64,000 bases of DNA, from the NCBI RefSeq assembly GCF_014842875.1, contig NZ_JACYXZ010000004.1, positions 124,001 through 188,000 of the forward strand, written 5' to 3'. The stretch is from Nocardioides donggukensis. Lineage in GTDB: Bacteria; Actinomycetota; Actinomycetes; Propionibacteriales; Nocardioidaceae. Under the pieces are notes generated by a model. The model was not told where the DNA came from. It saw only the letters and a program-made list of their open reading frames with translations, and did no database searches. Positions 24,829-34,253 of the stretch are shown piece after piece (positions within the stretch are counted from its first letter, which is position 1; every line of letters begins with the position of its first letter). The translations under genes and the position numbers were made by a program.

Positions 24829-25769
24829 GCCTGCTGCCTTCTAGCTGGTGGGTTCATCAGTTCGTCGGCGCCCTCGTCGAGCATCCCGGCCGCCAACCGG
24901 GTGCCGACCTTGGCGGCCTCTGTCAGTGGTCCGGTCGCGGACCGTCGGATCTCGACCGAGCCGTCGGCGGCGAGGACCACTGCCCGGATCCACACCTCGA
25001 GCCCGTCCTCGCCCTCGGCCACCTCGGCCAGGGCCCCGACCGGGGCCGAGCAGCCCGCCTCGAGCGTGCCGAGCACCGCCCGCTCGGCGTCGACCGCCGC
25101 CCGGGCGGCCGGGTCCTGCAGGTGCTCGCCGAGCCGGGCGTGCAGCTCGGTGTCCACCGCCCGGCACTCCACGGCCAGGGCGCCCTGGCCCGGCGCGGGC
25201 AGCATCTGCAGGGGATCGATGACCTCGGTGACGAGGTCGAGGCGGCCGATCCGGGCCAGTCCGGCTCGGGCCAGCACGACGGCGTCCACGTCACCGGCGG
25301 CGACCCGGCCGAGCCGGGTGTCGATGTTCCCGCGGATGCCGGTGACCTCAAGGCCCAGACCCAGCGCGCCGAGCTGGGCGACCCGCCGCGGCGATCCGGT
25401 CGCCACGACGCTGCCGGGCGGCAGCTCGCCGAGGGTGAGCCCGTCCCGGGCCACGAGCGCGTCGCGGGGGTCCTCGCGCGGGGGCACCGCCGCCAGGGCG
25501 ATCCCCTCGGCCGGGGCGGTGGGGAGGTCCTTGAGCGAGTGCACGGCCAGGTCCACCCGGCCGTCGAGCACCGCGTCCCGCAGGGCGCTGACGAACACGC
25601 CCGTGCCGCCGAGGGTGGCCAGCGGCGCCGAGCTCCGGTCGCCCTGGGTGCTGATCTCGACCAGCTCCACGTCGAGACCGAGCCGGGCCGAGACCAGGTC
25701 GGCCACGGTCCCGGCCTGGGTGCGGGCGAGGAGCGAGGCGCGGGTGCCGATCCGCAGGGGTGTGCTCAT
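24825..25769 (-). CDS. hemC: Hydroxymethylbilane synthase (porphobilinogen deaminase)
   Basis: A 314-residue enzyme that polymerises four porphobilinogens. The dipyrromethane cofactor is attached to Cys240 ([10 protein letters not shown]); other markers are [11 protein letters not shown], the VHSLKDLPT loop, [17 protein letters not shown] and [11 protein letters not shown]. The ATG at 25769 overlaps the hemA stop (ATGA), and its own stop overlaps the next start, so the operon is tightly coupled. Confidence 0.95.
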   Translation of the reverse strand: MSTPLRIGTRASLLARTQAGTVADLVSARLGLDVELVEISTQGDRSSAPLATLGGTGVFVSALRDAVLDGRVDLAVHSLKDLPTAPAEGIALAAVPPREDPRDALVARDGLTLGELPPGSVVATGSPRRVAQLGALGLGLEVTGIRGNIDTRLGRVAAGDVDAVVLARAGLARIGRLDLVTEVIDPLQMLPAPGQGALAVECRAVDTELHARLGEHLQDPAARAAVDAERAVLGTLEAGCSAPVGALAEVAEGEDGLEVWIRAVVLAADGSVEIRRSATGPLTEAAKVGTRLAAGMLDEGADELMNPPARRQQA

Positions 25770-27073
25770 GCCATCCCCTCCGGCCGGGTCACGGCGTCGA
25801 CGGCGTCCGGGTCGAGCGCGAACAGCTCGGCCAGCGCCGCGGCGTAGGAGACCGCACCGGCCTCGTTCGCCAGCTCCTTGACCCGGATCGTGGGCTGGTG
25901 CAGCAGCTTGTCGGCCACCCTGCGGACGGTCTGCTCCAGCTCGGCCCGGGCCGCCGGGTCGAGGTCGGGCAGCCGCGTCACCAGGCGCTCGATCTCGGCG
26001 TCGACCACCCCGGTGGCCATGCTGCGCAGGGCGACGACCGTGGGGGTGACGCTGGCCTGCCGGCGGGCGGAGACGAAGGCCGCGATCTCCTGGCCGACGA
26101 TGAGTCGTACGCCGACCACCTCGCGGCCGGCGTCGGTGTCGCGCAGCTCGTCGGCGAGCCGGCGCAGGTCGATCACGCTGATCCCCGGCAGGTCGCCCAC
26201 CGAGGGGTCCACGTCGTGCGGCAGCGCCAGGTCGAGGATCGCGAGCGGGCGGTCCACCCCGGCCCGCGCGGCGGCCACCTGGTCGGCGGTGACGACCACG
26301 CCGGTGGCGCCGGTGCACGAGATCACCAGGTCGGCCCGCTCCAGCTGCTCGGGGAGGGCGCTCAGCGGCAGCGAGCGGGCGTCGTACTCCCCGGCCAGGC
26401 GCTCGGCGCGGCCCTGCGTCCGGTTGAGCACGACCAGCTCGCCGGCACCCAGGCGCGAGGCGGTCGCGACGGCCAGGGAGGCCATCGCCCCCGCGCCGAC
26501 CACGAGCACCCGCTTGCCGGCGACCGGACCGACGACCTCGACCGCCCGGTCCAGCGCGGCGGTGACCAGTGAGGGTGCGGCTCGGTCGATGTCGGTCTCG
26601 GCGTGCGAGCGCTTGCCGACCCGCAGCGCCTGCTGGAAGAGGCTGTTCAGCGCCGGCCCGACCGAGGCCAGCTCCTGGCCCAGCCGCAGGGCCTCGCGGG
26701 TCTGTCCCAGGATCTGGCCCTCGCCGACGACCATCGAGTCGAGGCCGGCGGCCACGTGGAAGAGGTGCGAGACCGCACCGTCGTCGTAGTGCACGTAGAG
26801 GTAGGGCAGCAGCTCGCTCGTCGCGTCCCCCGGCCCCGCGTCGGCTCGTCCGCACAGCAGGCGGGAGAGGGCCTCCACGCTCCCGTGGAAGCGGTCCACG
26901 TCGGCGTAGATCTCGAGCCGGTTGCAGGTGGAGAGCACGGTGGCCTCGGTGACGTGCTCGCAGCCGACGACCTCGCCGATGAGCTTGACCACGCCCTCGC
27001 CGTCGAGGGCGATCCGCTCCAGGACCGGCACCGGGGCGGTGTTGTGGGAGATCCCCACGACCAGCACGCTCAT
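25766..27073 (-). CDS. hemA: Glutamyl-tRNA reductase
   Basis: A 435-residue enzyme that reduces glutamyl-tRNA(Glu) to glutamate-1-semialdehyde with NADPH, the first step of the C5 heme pathway. The catalytic Cys50 is in the STCNRLEIY motif; [15 protein letters not shown], the NADPH-binding [13 protein letters not shown] and the C-terminal dimerisation helices ([18 protein letters not shown]) are all present. The ATG at 27073 overlaps the rex stop (ATGA). Because rex is first in the transcript, heme synthesis should respond to the NADH/NAD+ ratio. Confidence 0.95.
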   Translation of the reverse strand: MSVLVVGISHNTAPVPVLERIALDGEGVVKLIGEVVGCEHVTEATVLSTCNRLEIYADVDRFHGSVEALSRLLCGRADAGPGDATSELLPYLYVHYDDGAVSHLFHVAAGLDSMVVGEGQILGQTREALRLGQELASVGPALNSLFQQALRVGKRSHAETDIDRAAPSLVTAALDRAVEVVGPVAGKRVLVVGAGAMASLAVATASRLGAGELVVLNRTQGRAERLAGEYDARSLPLSALPEQLERADLVISCTGATGVVVTADQVAAARAGVDRPLAILDLALPHDVDPSVGDLPGISVIDLRRLADELRDTDAGREVVGVRLIVGQEIAAFVSARRQASVTPTVVALRSMATGVVDAEIERLVTRLPDLDPAARAELEQTVRRVADKLLHQPTIRVKELANEAGAVSYAAALAELFALDPDAVDAVTRPEGMA

Positions 27074-27822
27074 GCGCTCGCCCCTTCCGTCGGGAGCTGC
27101 CCGGTCTTGCGCTGCTCGTGGTAGGCGAGGATCTGCAGCTCGATGGACAGGTCGACCTTGCGGACGTCCACCCCGTCGGGCACCGAGAGCACGGTCGGCG
27201 CGAAGTTCAGGATGCTGGTGATCCCGGCCGCGACCATCCGGTCCGCCACGTCCTGGGCGGCCACCGCCGGGGTGGCGATGACACCGATGGCGACCGACTG
27301 GGTGCCGACGATGTCCTCGAGCTCGTCGAAGGGCCGCACCTCCAGCCCGGCCACCAGCTCCTCGTGCCGGGTCGTGGCGGCGTCGAGCAGGGCGACCACC
27401 CGGAAGCCGCGGCTGCGGAAGCCGGAGTAGTTGGCCAGGGCGTGGCCGAGGTTGCCGATGCCCACGATCACGACCGGCCAGTCGTGGGTCAGGCCGATCT
27501 CGCGGGCGATCTGGTAGCGCAGGTAGTCGACGTCGTAGCCCACGCCCCGGGTGCCGTAGGAGCCGAGGTAGGAGAGGTCCTTGCGGAGCTTGGCGCTGTT
27601 GACCCCGGCCGCACCGGCGAGCTCCTCGCTCGAGCAGGTCGCGGTGCCGCCGTCGACGAGCGCGGTCAGCGCCCGGAGGTAGACGGGAAGCCGGGCCACG
27701 GTGGCCTCGGGGATCTCGCGCCCCGGGCGGGCCGGGACGTCGGCGTGCCCGACCGGCGATCGCAGACCGTCGGCGCGCACGACCCCGGTGGGGGTCTCGC
27801 CGGCGGGTGTCCGCGAAGTCAC
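27070..27822 (-). CDS. rex: Redox-sensing transcriptional repressor Rex
   Basis: A 250-residue repressor. The N-terminal winged helix (about 35-95; [35 protein letters not shown]) binds DNA. The Rossmann domain ([12 protein letters not shown]) binds NADH, which releases it from operators; the C-terminal domain-swapped helix is [16 protein letters not shown]. The GTG at 27822 is preceded by GGAG. The rex-hemA-hemC-hemD order matches the rex-hemACD operon of Streptomyces coelicolor. A matching operator lies in its own promoter, indicating autoregulation. Confidence 0.95.
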   Translation of the reverse strand: MTSRTPAGETPTGVVRADGLRSPVGHADVPARPGREIPEATVARLPVYLRALTALVDGGTATCSSEELAGAAGVNSAKLRKDLSYLGSYGTRGVGYDVDYLRYQIAREIGLTHDWPVVIVGIGNLGHALANYSGFRSRGFRVVALLDAATTRHEELVAGLEVRPFDELEDIVGTQSVAIGVIATPAVAAQDVADRMVAAGITSILNFAPTVLSVPDGVDVRKVDLSIELQILAYHEQRKTGQLPTEGASA

Positions 27823-27898
27823 TGTCTCGTCTCCGAAATCCGTGCGGCATGCGCCTGTCCCGGCGGGGTTGGCGGGTGCAGGGCCGCACGGCCAGTTC

Positions 27899-27927
27899 AC
27901 TGTAGGAGTTTGTGAACGGGAGAACAA
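27899..27927 (-). promoter_or_regulatory. rex-hem operon promoter with Rex operator-like site
   Basis: On the minus strand, -35 TTGTTC (27922-27927) and -10 TACAGT (27899-27904) are 17 bases apart. Overlapping the -35 and spacer on the plus strand is TTGTGAACGGGAGAACAA (27910-27927): the left half TTGTGAA is a perfect match to the Rex consensus TTGTGAANNNNTTCACAA, while the right half matches 4 of 7. The larger inverted repeat AGTTTGT..ACAAACT (27907-27930) is perfect. Binding here would block polymerase. Confidence 0.7.
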
Positions 27928-27984
27928 ACTGAGCGTGCCCGGTGGCTAGCACATGTGACCCGGACCACCCGATGCGGGGTCGGG

Positions 27985-28263
27985 TCAGGCGCCGCCGGAG
28001 GCTCCCGGACCACCCAGGGCGGCCCGGAGCCGGGTCGGGTCGACCCGCCAGAAGTCGTGCTGGCGCCCGTCGACGAAGGTCACCGGGACCTCCTCGCCGT
28101 AGCGCCTGGCCAGCGCGGCGTCACCGTCGACGTCGACCTCGGTGTAGGCCTCCCCCAGCTCGGCGCAGACCTGCTCGACCACGAGCCTGGCCTCGTCGCA
28201 CAGGTGGCACCCGGGCCGGCTGTAGAGCGTGACCCGCGGAGCCCCTCGCCCGACGGGGGTCAC
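27985..28263 (-). CDS. Glutaredoxin-family protein
   Basis: A 92-residue thioredoxin-fold protein with the redox motif CHLC (Cys19, Cys22; RPGCHLCDEA), cis-proline loop EVPVTFVDG and the DVD(G)D segment typical of the DUF836/glutaredoxin-like group. It probably acts as a cytoplasmic thiol-disulfide protein; its partner is unknown. The GTG at 28263 overlaps the stop of the acyl-CoA ligase (GTGA). It lies directly upstream of rex on the same strand, 57 bases from the Rex promoter. Confidence 0.85.
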   Translation of the reverse strand: MTPVGRGAPRVTLYSRPGCHLCDEARLVVEQVCAELGEAYTEVDVDGDAALARRYGEEVPVTFVDGRQHDFWRVDPTRLRAALGGPGASGGA

Positions 28264-29855
28264 TCCAGCAACCCCAGCTCGCGACGCCGCTCGACCGCGC
28301 GCAGCCGCCCCTTCTGGACCTTGCCGGTCACCGTGTAGGGCAGCTCGTCGACCAGGTGCAGCACCGTCGGCCGCTTGAACCGCGCCAGCCGGTCGGCACA
28401 GTGCGCGAGTACGGCGTCGCGCAGGGCCGCCTCCCCCTCGGGATGCGGCTCGACGGGGACCACGTAGGCCACCACCGCTTCGCCGGTGGCGTCGTCGGCG
28501 ACCCCGATCACGGCCGTGGCCGAGACGCCCGGGACCTCGCCGATGACCTCCTCGACCTCGACGGGGTAGACGTTGAAGCCGGACACGATCACGAGCTCCT
28601 TGCGCCGGTCGAGGAGGTACAGGTCGCCCACCGCGTCGAGGAAGCCCACGTCGCCGGTGGACCACCAGCCCTCCGGGTCCGGGCCGGCGGCGCCGTCGGG
28701 CCAGTACCCGGAGAAGAGGTTGCTGCCCCGGACCCGGATCTCGCCGGGGTCGGCCCCCTCCGTCGGGTGCCCGTCCTCGTCCACGAGCCGCACCTCGATG
28801 CCGGGGAGCACCGCCCCGACCGATCGGGCGTCCGGCTCGCCGCTGCACAGGGTGGAGGTGACCACCGGGGCGGCCTCGGTCAGGCCGTAGCCCTGGTGCA
28901 CCGGGATCCCGGTCCGCCCGGTGAAGGACTCCGCGACCTCTGGAGGGAGCGGGGCCGACCCGGACAGGACGATCCGCACCGGCCCCAGGCGCTCGGCCAG
29001 GTCCTCCACGGGCAGCCAGTGCGCGAAGACCGGCGGCGCGACCGGGAGGACGCTGATCGCCTCGTCCTCGATCAGGTCGAGCGTGCCCTGCGGCTCGAAC
29101 GTCTCGGCGAGCACCAGCCGGGCCTGCTGGCGCAGGGTGCCGCCCAGGACCGCGTTCAACCCGTAGACGTGGAACAGCGGGAGCACGCCGAGCACCACGT
29201 CGTCGGCCGCGAGCATGGGCGGCCGGACGGCGGCCACCTGCTCGATGTTGGCCAGGAGCGCCCGGTGGGTGAGCATCGCGGCGCGCGGCCGGCCCGACGT
29301 ACCACTGGTGTAGAGCAGGGCCGCCAGCGACTCCGGGTCCTGCAGCGGCGGCGGCGGCCGGTCCGAGCCGGAGACCAGCTCGTGCCAGGACAGCTCGCCG
29401 GGCTCGGCCCCACCCTCGACCACGACCACTCTCGGCGGGTCCCCGACCGGGGCGTGATCGACGTCGGACCCGTCCCGGCCCTGCGCGAGCAGCTCCAGCG
29501 CGTCGCGGACGGCGCCCGCGCCGGCCCGGTCGGTGACCACCATGCGGGCCCCGGAGTCGGCCATCATTCGGGCGAGCTCGCCCGGCGTGGAGCGCGGGTT
29601 GACCGGCACCGTCACCAGCTGCGCGCGCAGCCCCCCGAGGTAGCTGCTCACGAACTCCAGGCGGTTGCCGAGCACGATCATCACCCGGTAGCCGGCGACC
29701 ATCCCCGCAGCGCCGAAGCCACCCGCGACCCGGTCCACCTCGGCGTCCAGCGCCGACCAGGTCAGCCGGCGCCCGCCCTCGGCCTCGACCAGCGCGAGCC
29801 CCGTGGGCTGGTCCGTGGCAGCCGCGGTCAGCAGGTCCGCGACGGAGTTCCCCAT
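28260..29855 (-). CDS. Long-chain acyl-CoA synthetase-like AMP-binding protein
   Basis: A 531-residue ANL-superfamily enzyme. Motifs: YTSGTSGRPRAAMLTH (P-loop, about 188), HQGYGLTEAAPVV, WWSTGDVGFLDAVGDLYLLDRRKELVIVSGFNVYP, and the C-terminal lysine in YTVTGKVQKGRLR. The set fits fatty-acyl or other carboxylate-CoA ligases; the substrate is unknown. The start is uncertain: ATG at 29855 has GAGTAT 7 bases upstream (leaderless spacing), and an in-frame ATG lies at 29864. The glutaredoxin gene overlaps its stop. Confidence 0.87.
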   Translation of the reverse strand: MGNSVADLLTAAATDQPTGLALVEAEGGRRLTWSALDAEVDRVAGGFGAAGMVAGYRVMIVLGNRLEFVSSYLGGLRAQLVTVPVNPRSTPGELARMMADSGARMVVTDRAGAGAVRDALELLAQGRDGSDVDHAPVGDPPRVVVVEGGAEPGELSWHELVSGSDRPPPPLQDPESLAALLYTSGTSGRPRAAMLTHRALLANIEQVAAVRPPMLAADDVVLGVLPLFHVYGLNAVLGGTLRQQARLVLAETFEPQGTLDLIEDEAISVLPVAPPVFAHWLPVEDLAERLGPVRIVLSGSAPLPPEVAESFTGRTGIPVHQGYGLTEAAPVVTSTLCSGEPDARSVGAVLPGIEVRLVDEDGHPTEGADPGEIRVRGSNLFSGYWPDGAAGPDPEGWWSTGDVGFLDAVGDLYLLDRRKELVIVSGFNVYPVEVEEVIGEVPGVSATAVIGVADDATGEAVVAYVVPVEPHPEGEAALRDAVLAHCADRLARFKRPTVLHLVDELPYTVTGKVQKGRLRAVERRRELGLLE

Positions 29856-29877
29856 GGGCGGCATACTCCCACACCGC

Positions 29878-29883
29878 TAGGCT
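29878..29883 (+). promoter_or_regulatory. Leaderless -10 box of the HAD gene
   Basis: TAGGCT, followed by 6 bases and the GTG at 29890. This is among the best TAnnnT matches in the window, and it lies in a 34-base gap to the divergent acyl-CoA ligase gene. Confidence 0.5.
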
Positions 29884-29889
29884 GGCCAG

Positions 29890-30822
29890 GTGGCCCCCGA
29901 GACGTCAGCGAAGCCGGCGACGGCGGCGCAGCCCAGGAGGGCGGGCCAGCCCCGCAGCGCCCGGCCGGTGGACCTGCGCCGGCGGTCGACACTGGCCGGG
30001 GAGGCGGCCGCCGCGGCGGCCGAGGTCGAGACCGCGCTCGACATCCCGGCCGACCCGACGTCCGCGGCATTCTTCGACGTCGACAACACGATCATGCAGG
30101 GCGCCAGCATCTTCCACCTCGCCCGCGGCCTGCACCGGCGGAAGTTCTTCACCACCCGCGACATCCTCGGCGCGGCGTACAAGCAGGCCTACTTCCGGCT
30201 CGTCGGGGTCGAGGACCCCGAGCACGTGGCCGAGGCCCGGACCTCGGCGCTGGGCTTCATCGCCGGGCACACCGTCGCCGAACTGGAGGACCTCGGCGAG
30301 GAGATCTTCGACGAGGCCATGGCGCACCGGATCTGGCCCGGCACCCGGGCGCTCGCCCAGCTCCACCTCGACCAGGGGCAGCGGGTCTGGCTGGTGACGG
30401 CCGCCCCGATCGAGATCGCCCAGATCATCGCCCGCCGCCTCGGGCTCACCGGCGCGATGGGCACGGTGGCCGAGCACGTCGACGGGGTCTACACCGGGCT
30501 GCTCGTCGGCGACATGCTGCACGGGCCCGCCAAGGGCGAGGCGGTCAGCGCGCTGGCCGCCCGCGAGTCGCTGGACCTGAGCCGGTGCTCGGCCTACTCC
30601 GACTCCTACAACGACCTCCCGATGCTGGCCATGGTCGGCGATCCCTGCGCGATCAACCCCGACGCCCGGCTGCGCGCCCATGCCCGCGCCCAGGGGTGGC
30701 GGGTGCGCGACTACCGGACCGGCCGGAAGGCCGCCCGGGTCGGGCTGCTGACCGGCGCCGTGGCCGGGGCGGCCACCGGCTCGATCGCCGCCGCCGCGGC
30801 GGTCCGGCGTCGCCTGCGCTGA
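29890..30822 (+). CDS. HAD-IB family hydrolase (SerB-like)
   Basis: A 310-residue HAD phosphatase. Motif [10 protein letters not shown] gives the nucleophile Asp63 and Asp65; motif II is VTAAP; the lysine and motif III are in GPAKGEAV and [11 protein letters not shown]. Subclass IB includes phosphoserine phosphatase and related lipid or sugar phosphatases; the substrate is not clear. The N-terminus is an Ala/Arg/Pro-rich extension of about 55 residues and the C-terminus has an Ala/Gly-rich hydrophobic segment ([22 protein letters not shown]) that could be a membrane anchor. GTG start at 29890. Confidence 0.87.
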   Translation: MAPETSAKPATAAQPRRAGQPRSARPVDLRRRSTLAGEAAAAAAEVETALDIPADPTSAAFFDVDNTIMQGASIFHLARGLHRRKFFTTRDILGAAYKQAYFRLVGVEDPEHVAEARTSALGFIAGHTVAELEDLGEEIFDEAMAHRIWPGTRALAQLHLDQGQRVWLVTAAPIEIAQIIARRLGLTGAMGTVAEHVDGVYTGLLVGDMLHGPAKGEAVSALAARESLDLSRCSAYSDSYNDLPMLAMVGDPCAINPDARLRAHARAQGWRVRDYRTGRKAARVGLLTGAVAGAATGSIAAAAAVRRRLR

Positions 30823-30910
30823 GCCTCGGAGCGGCACAGTGAGGCCGGTCACGTCCGAGCCGCGGCCCGGACCTCACGCGCCCCACGAGCACCGAAACTA
30901 CGCATTGCCA

Positions 30911-30946
30911 TTCCCACAGTGGGTCGATGTGCCTACCCTTGGGTAG
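30911..30946 (+). promoter_or_regulatory. Promoter region of the BldN-like sigma gene with two palindromes
   Basis: TTCCCA (30911-30916) and TACCCT (30934-30939) are 17 bases apart. The perfect palindrome CCCACAGTGGG (30913-30923) covers the -35, and CTACCCTTGGGTAG (30933-30946) covers the -10. Both could be regulator-binding sites. Confidence 0.45.
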
Positions 30947-30979
30947 CCCCATGGGAGGGCTCGGGAGGGTTGCGCTGGG

Positions 30980-31768
30980 ATGGTCTGGCATCGGCACGAG
31001 ATCGCGCGTGGGCTCGACGCCCTGCGCGATGCCGTCGTCGAGGTGCTCCTCTCCGAGCCGGCCGCCGCCGCGGCGGGCACGACCGGCGCCGGTCTCGCCC
31101 TGGGCGAGGCCGCTCCCCGTGGCCGCACCCGGACCGCCCCCGAGGTCCCGGCCCAGTCCCCCGGTCCCGAGCACGACGACGCGGACCTGGCCGTCTCCTC
31201 CGAGGACGACGAGGCCGACCGGGAGCGCCTGATCGCCCTGGTCGAGCTGGCCCGGGGCGGGGACAAGGAGGCATTCGGCCTCCTCTTCGACCACTACCAC
31301 CCGTCGGTCTACCGCTTCCTGTTCTACCGGACCCGGTCCCAGACCCTGGCCGAGGATCTCGCCTCCGAGACCTTCTTCCGCGCCCTGCGGTCGATGAACA
31401 ACTTCCGGTGGCAGGGCAAGGACTTCGGCGCCTGGCTGATGACGATCGCCCGGAACCTCACCACGGACCACTTCAAGGCCGGGCGCACCCGGCTGGAGCA
31501 GACCACCGAGGACATGGGCCTGCACGACGACGCCACCGAGGGGCCCGAGAACACCGTGCTCTCAGCGCTCACGAACGAGGTCCTGCTGACCTCGCTCCAG
31601 GAGCTGCCCAAGGAGCAGCAGGAGTGCCTGATCATGCGGTTCCTGCAGGGCATGAGCATCGCCGAGACGGCACAGGTCCTCGGACGTTCCGACGGCGCCG
31701 TCAAGCAGCTCCAGCTGCGCGGCGTGCGCAACCTCGCCAAGCTGCTCCCCGAGGGGTTGCGGGAGTGA
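30980..31768 (+). CDS. BldN-family ECF RNA polymerase sigma factor
   Basis: A 262-residue sigma-70 family protein. It has an N-terminal extension of about 80 residues (Ala/Pro/acidic), region 2 at about 82-160 (LFDHYHPSVYRFLFYRTRS, EDLASETFFRAL, WLMTIARNL) and region 4 at about 200-258 (LQELPKEQQECLIMRFLQGMSIAETAQVLGRSDGAVKQLQLRG). Streptomyces BldN has a similar-length pro-sequence that is removed, and also lies in the rex-hem neighbourhood, so I infer orthology. Region 4 recognises the -35. The ATG at 30980 is preceded by a GGGAGGG tract. The DUF5667 gene 124 bases downstream is the probable regulator. Confidence 0.88.
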   Translation: MVWHRHEIARGLDALRDAVVEVLLSEPAAAAAGTTGAGLALGEAAPRGRTRTAPEVPAQSPGPEHDDADLAVSSEDDEADRERLIALVELARGGDKEAFGLLFDHYHPSVYRFLFYRTRSQTLAEDLASETFFRALRSMNNFRWQGKDFGAWLMTIARNLTTDHFKAGRTRLEQTTEDMGLHDDATEGPENTVLSALTNEVLLTSLQELPKEQQECLIMRFLQGMSIAETAQVLGRSDGAVKQLQLRGVRNLAKLLPEGLRE

Positions 31769-31892
31769 TGAGTCCTCAGCGCGAGCCCGTAACCTCCGGC
31801 GTCCTCCGGTCGTTTGTCCGGGTGTTGGAGCCGCACCACACCGGGGACCTGGGCCGGGGCGGCACGATCACGGACCTGACAGGAACGACGCG

Positions 31893-33059
31893 ATGACCCC
31901 CGTGCTGCCGGCTCGGCGCAGGGCCGAGGAGTTCGCCGCCCGCATCGACGGGGGCACACCCGGCCCGGTGGACGCCGAGCGCCCCGACCGGCACGCCGAC
32001 CTCGTCGCACTGGTGCAGGCGATGCGGGCCGCACCCGCGCCCACACCTCGGCCCGACTTCGTCGCCGACCTGCGCTCGCGCCTGCTCGTCGAGGCCGACC
32101 TCGTGCTTGACCAGGTGGACACCCGACTGAGCCTGCCGAGCACGAGCCGGACCCGGCGGGACCGGCGCTTCGCCGTGGCCGCCGGCGCCATCGCCCTCGT
32201 GGGTGCCGGGTCCTCGATCGCCGTCGCCTCCCAGTCCGCCCTCCCCGGCGATGCCCTCTACCCGATCAAGCGGGCCCTCGAGACCGCCCAGACCACGCTC
32301 CAGCCGGACGGCGAGGCCCGCGCGGCGCGCATGCTGGACCTCGCCTCCGACCGGCTGGCCGAGGTCGCCGAGGTCGCCGCCAGCGGCTCGGCCGAGGGCT
32401 ACGCCGCGCTGCCCGACGCGCTGGACGACTTCTCGGCCCAGGCCGGCGAGGCCGCGGACGAGGTGCTCGCCGACTACGCCGAGACCGGCGACCAGGACCC
32501 GGTCGTCGAGCTGCGCGACTTCACCGCCGAGAGCATGGACACCCTCGCCCGGCTCGACGCCCAGGTGCCGGCCAGCGCCCGGGCGGCCCTGAACAACGCC
32601 GCGCTCGTCCTGGTCACCATCGACGAGCGGGCCCGGGCCGCCTGCCCCACCTGCGGTGGTGGCATCGACGAGGTCCCGGCCGCGTTCATGACGGCCGTCG
32701 GCCCGGACGGTCAGGACGTCGTCGTGGCGCCCGACCCGGTCCTCGCCCCCCAGGGTGGCGGAGACGGCGGTCGGGGCGACGGCTCGGAGGTGCAGCCGGA
32801 CGAGGTCCTCGAGGACCAGCAGCCGAGCGTCGGCGGCGACGACGGCGGTGGCGGCGGCGGGGCGGACGCTCCCGAGGTGCGGGACGCGCCGATCGTGCGC
32901 GACCTGACCGACCTGCTGACCGGGTCCGGGGACAAGGACCAGGACTCGGGCGAGAAGAAGGGCAAGAAGGGCAAGGGGAAGGTCGACGACGTCCTCGACC
33001 CCGTCGTCGACCCGCTGCTGGACCCGCTCACCGGCGACGACGGGCTGCTCGGCGACTGA
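31893..33059 (+). CDS. DUF5667 membrane protein, probable anti-sigma factor partner
   Basis: A 388-residue protein. The cytoplasmic N-terminus (1-90) has FAARIDGG and a helical RPDFVADLRSRLL segment; one TM helix follows (about 93-113); the extracytoplasmic DUF5667 domain (about 118-240) opens with LPGDALYPIKRALE. A CPTCGGG motif (Cys251, Cys254) and a long Gly/Asp then Lys-rich tail (KKGKKGKGK) end in VVDPLLDPLTGDDGLLGD. The topology and place after a BldN-like sigma gene match RsbN, the anti-sigma factor of Streptomyces BldN; sequence alone does not prove it. The ATG at 31893 has AGGA 9 bases upstream. Confidence 0.75.
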   Translation: MTPVLPARRRAEEFAARIDGGTPGPVDAERPDRHADLVALVQAMRAAPAPTPRPDFVADLRSRLLVEADLVLDQVDTRLSLPSTSRTRRDRRFAVAAGAIALVGAGSSIAVASQSALPGDALYPIKRALETAQTTLQPDGEARAARMLDLASDRLAEVAEVAASGSAEGYAALPDALDDFSAQAGEAADEVLADYAETGDQDPVVELRDFTAESMDTLARLDAQVPASARAALNNAALVLVTIDERARAACPTCGGGIDEVPAAFMTAVGPDGQDVVVAPDPVLAPQGGGDGGRGDGSEVQPDEVLEDQQPSVGGDDGGGGGGADAPEVRDAPIVRDLTDLLTGSGDKDQDSGEKKGKKGKGKVDDVLDPVVDPLLDPLTGDDGLLGD

Positions 33060-33077
33060 GCCCTGCGCAGCAGCGGC

Positions 33078-34253
33078 TCAGCCGAAGACCGAGTTGCGCC
33101 GCATCAGCAGCTGGTAGAGCGTCTGCTGGATCGTCTCCCGCACCTGGTCGGTCACGTTGAACACCAGCATCGGGTCCTCGGCCGCGTGCTCGTCGTACTC
33201 GTCGGTGCGGATCGGCTCGCCGAACTCGAGCAGCCACTTGGACGGCAGCGGCACCATGCCCAGCGGACCGAGCAGCGGGAAGAACGGCGTGATCGGGATG
33301 TAGGGCACCCCGAGGAGCCGGGCGAGCGAGGGGATGTTCCCCACCAGCGGGTAGATCTCCTCGGCGCCCACGACCGACAGGGGCACGATCGGCACGCCGG
33401 TGCGCAGGGCCGCGCCGACGAACCCTCCGCGACCGAAGCGCTGCAGCTTGTACCGGTCGGCGTACGGCTTGCCGATGCCCTTGAAGCCCTCGGGCCAGAC
33501 GCCCACGAGCTCGCCGCCGGAGAGCATCCGCTCCGCGTCGTCCCCGCAGGCGAGCGTGGCGCCGGCCTTCCGGGCCAGGCCGCTCACGACCGGGAGCTTG
33601 AAGACCAGGTCCGCGCCGAGCGGCCTCAGCGACCGGCCCGTGTGGTCGTGGATGGCGACCATGGTCATCAAGCCGTCGAGCGGCACGGTGCCGGAGTGGT
33701 TCGAGACCACGAGCGCGCCACCCTCGGTGGGGATGTTCTCGAGGCCGCGCACCTCCACCCGGAACCACTTCTCGGCGATCGGCCGCAACGCGGCGACGAA
33801 GAACCGCTCGGTCAGCTCGGCGTCGAAGCCGTACTCGTCGACGACGTACTCGCCGGTGAGCCGGCGGCGCAGGAACGCGAGGAACTGGGCCAGTCTCGGC
33901 TCCCAGGCGTCACCGAAGACCTCGACGGCGGCGCGCTGGAAGGCGCTCAGCCAGTCGCCGACGGGGATCCCGGCTCCGGGCCCGCGCTCGACGGCACTGG
34001 TCGTGCTGGTGCCCCCCGTCGGCCCAGCCGGAGTGGGCGTGGGGCCGTCGGGCCCGGCGGCGGGCCCAGTGACCGGACCGGCGACGGGCCCGGCATCGGG
34101 CCGGGTCGACTCGTCGGGATCGCTCGGCGCGGCCGGCTTGGCGCGCCGGGCCTGGGGGACCAGGTCGCGCGCGGCCGAGGACGGGCGCTTCCTGCCCGAG
34201 CCGCGCCCGGGTCGCCCGCGGGTGCCGATCGGGATCACGTCGGCGTCACCCAT
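33078..34253 (-). CDS. Lysophospholipid acyltransferase (PlsC) family protein
   Basis: A 391-residue protein with a PlsC-type catalytic core (about 150-370). The acyltransferase motifs are NHSGTVPLD (HX4D), a glycine-rich GVWPEGFKGIG (EG box), and VPIVPLSVVGAEE. The N-terminal ~110 residues are basic then Gly/Pro/Thr-rich (GPVAGPVTGPAAGPDGP), low-complexity and probably disordered. The family acylates lysophospholipids or related lipids at the membrane; the exact acceptor is unknown. The ATG at 34253 lies inside the 3' end of the epimerase gene (8-base overlap); a GTG at 34262 is an alternative. Confidence 0.85.
   Translation of the reverse strand: MGDADVIPIGTRGRPGRGSGRKRPSSAARDLVPQARRAKPAAPSDPDESTRPDAGPVAGPVTGPAAGPDGPTPTPAGPTGGTSTTSAVERGPGAGIPVGDWLSAFQRAAVEVFGDAWEPRLAQFLAFLRRRLTGEYVVDEYGFDAELTERFFVAALRPIAEKWFRVEVRGLENIPTEGGALVVSNHSGTVPLDGLMTMVAIHDHTGRSLRPLGADLVFKLPVVSGLARKAGATLACGDDAERMLSGGELVGVWPEGFKGIGKPYADRYKLQRFGRGGFVGAALRTGVPIVPLSVVGAEEIYPLVGNIPSLARLLGVPYIPITPFFPLLGPLGMVPLPSKWLLEFGEPIRTDEYDEHAAEDPMLVFNVTDQVRETIQQTLYQLLMRRNSVFG

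Noticed and set aside
27831..27898. Riboswitch in the leader of rex
   Set aside because: The ~70-base leader shows no recognisable riboswitch core; the visible control element is the Rex-type operator.
28260..29855. Non-ribosomal peptide synthetase adenylation domain
   Set aside because: It is a stand-alone acyl-CoA ligase without a carrier or condensation domain.
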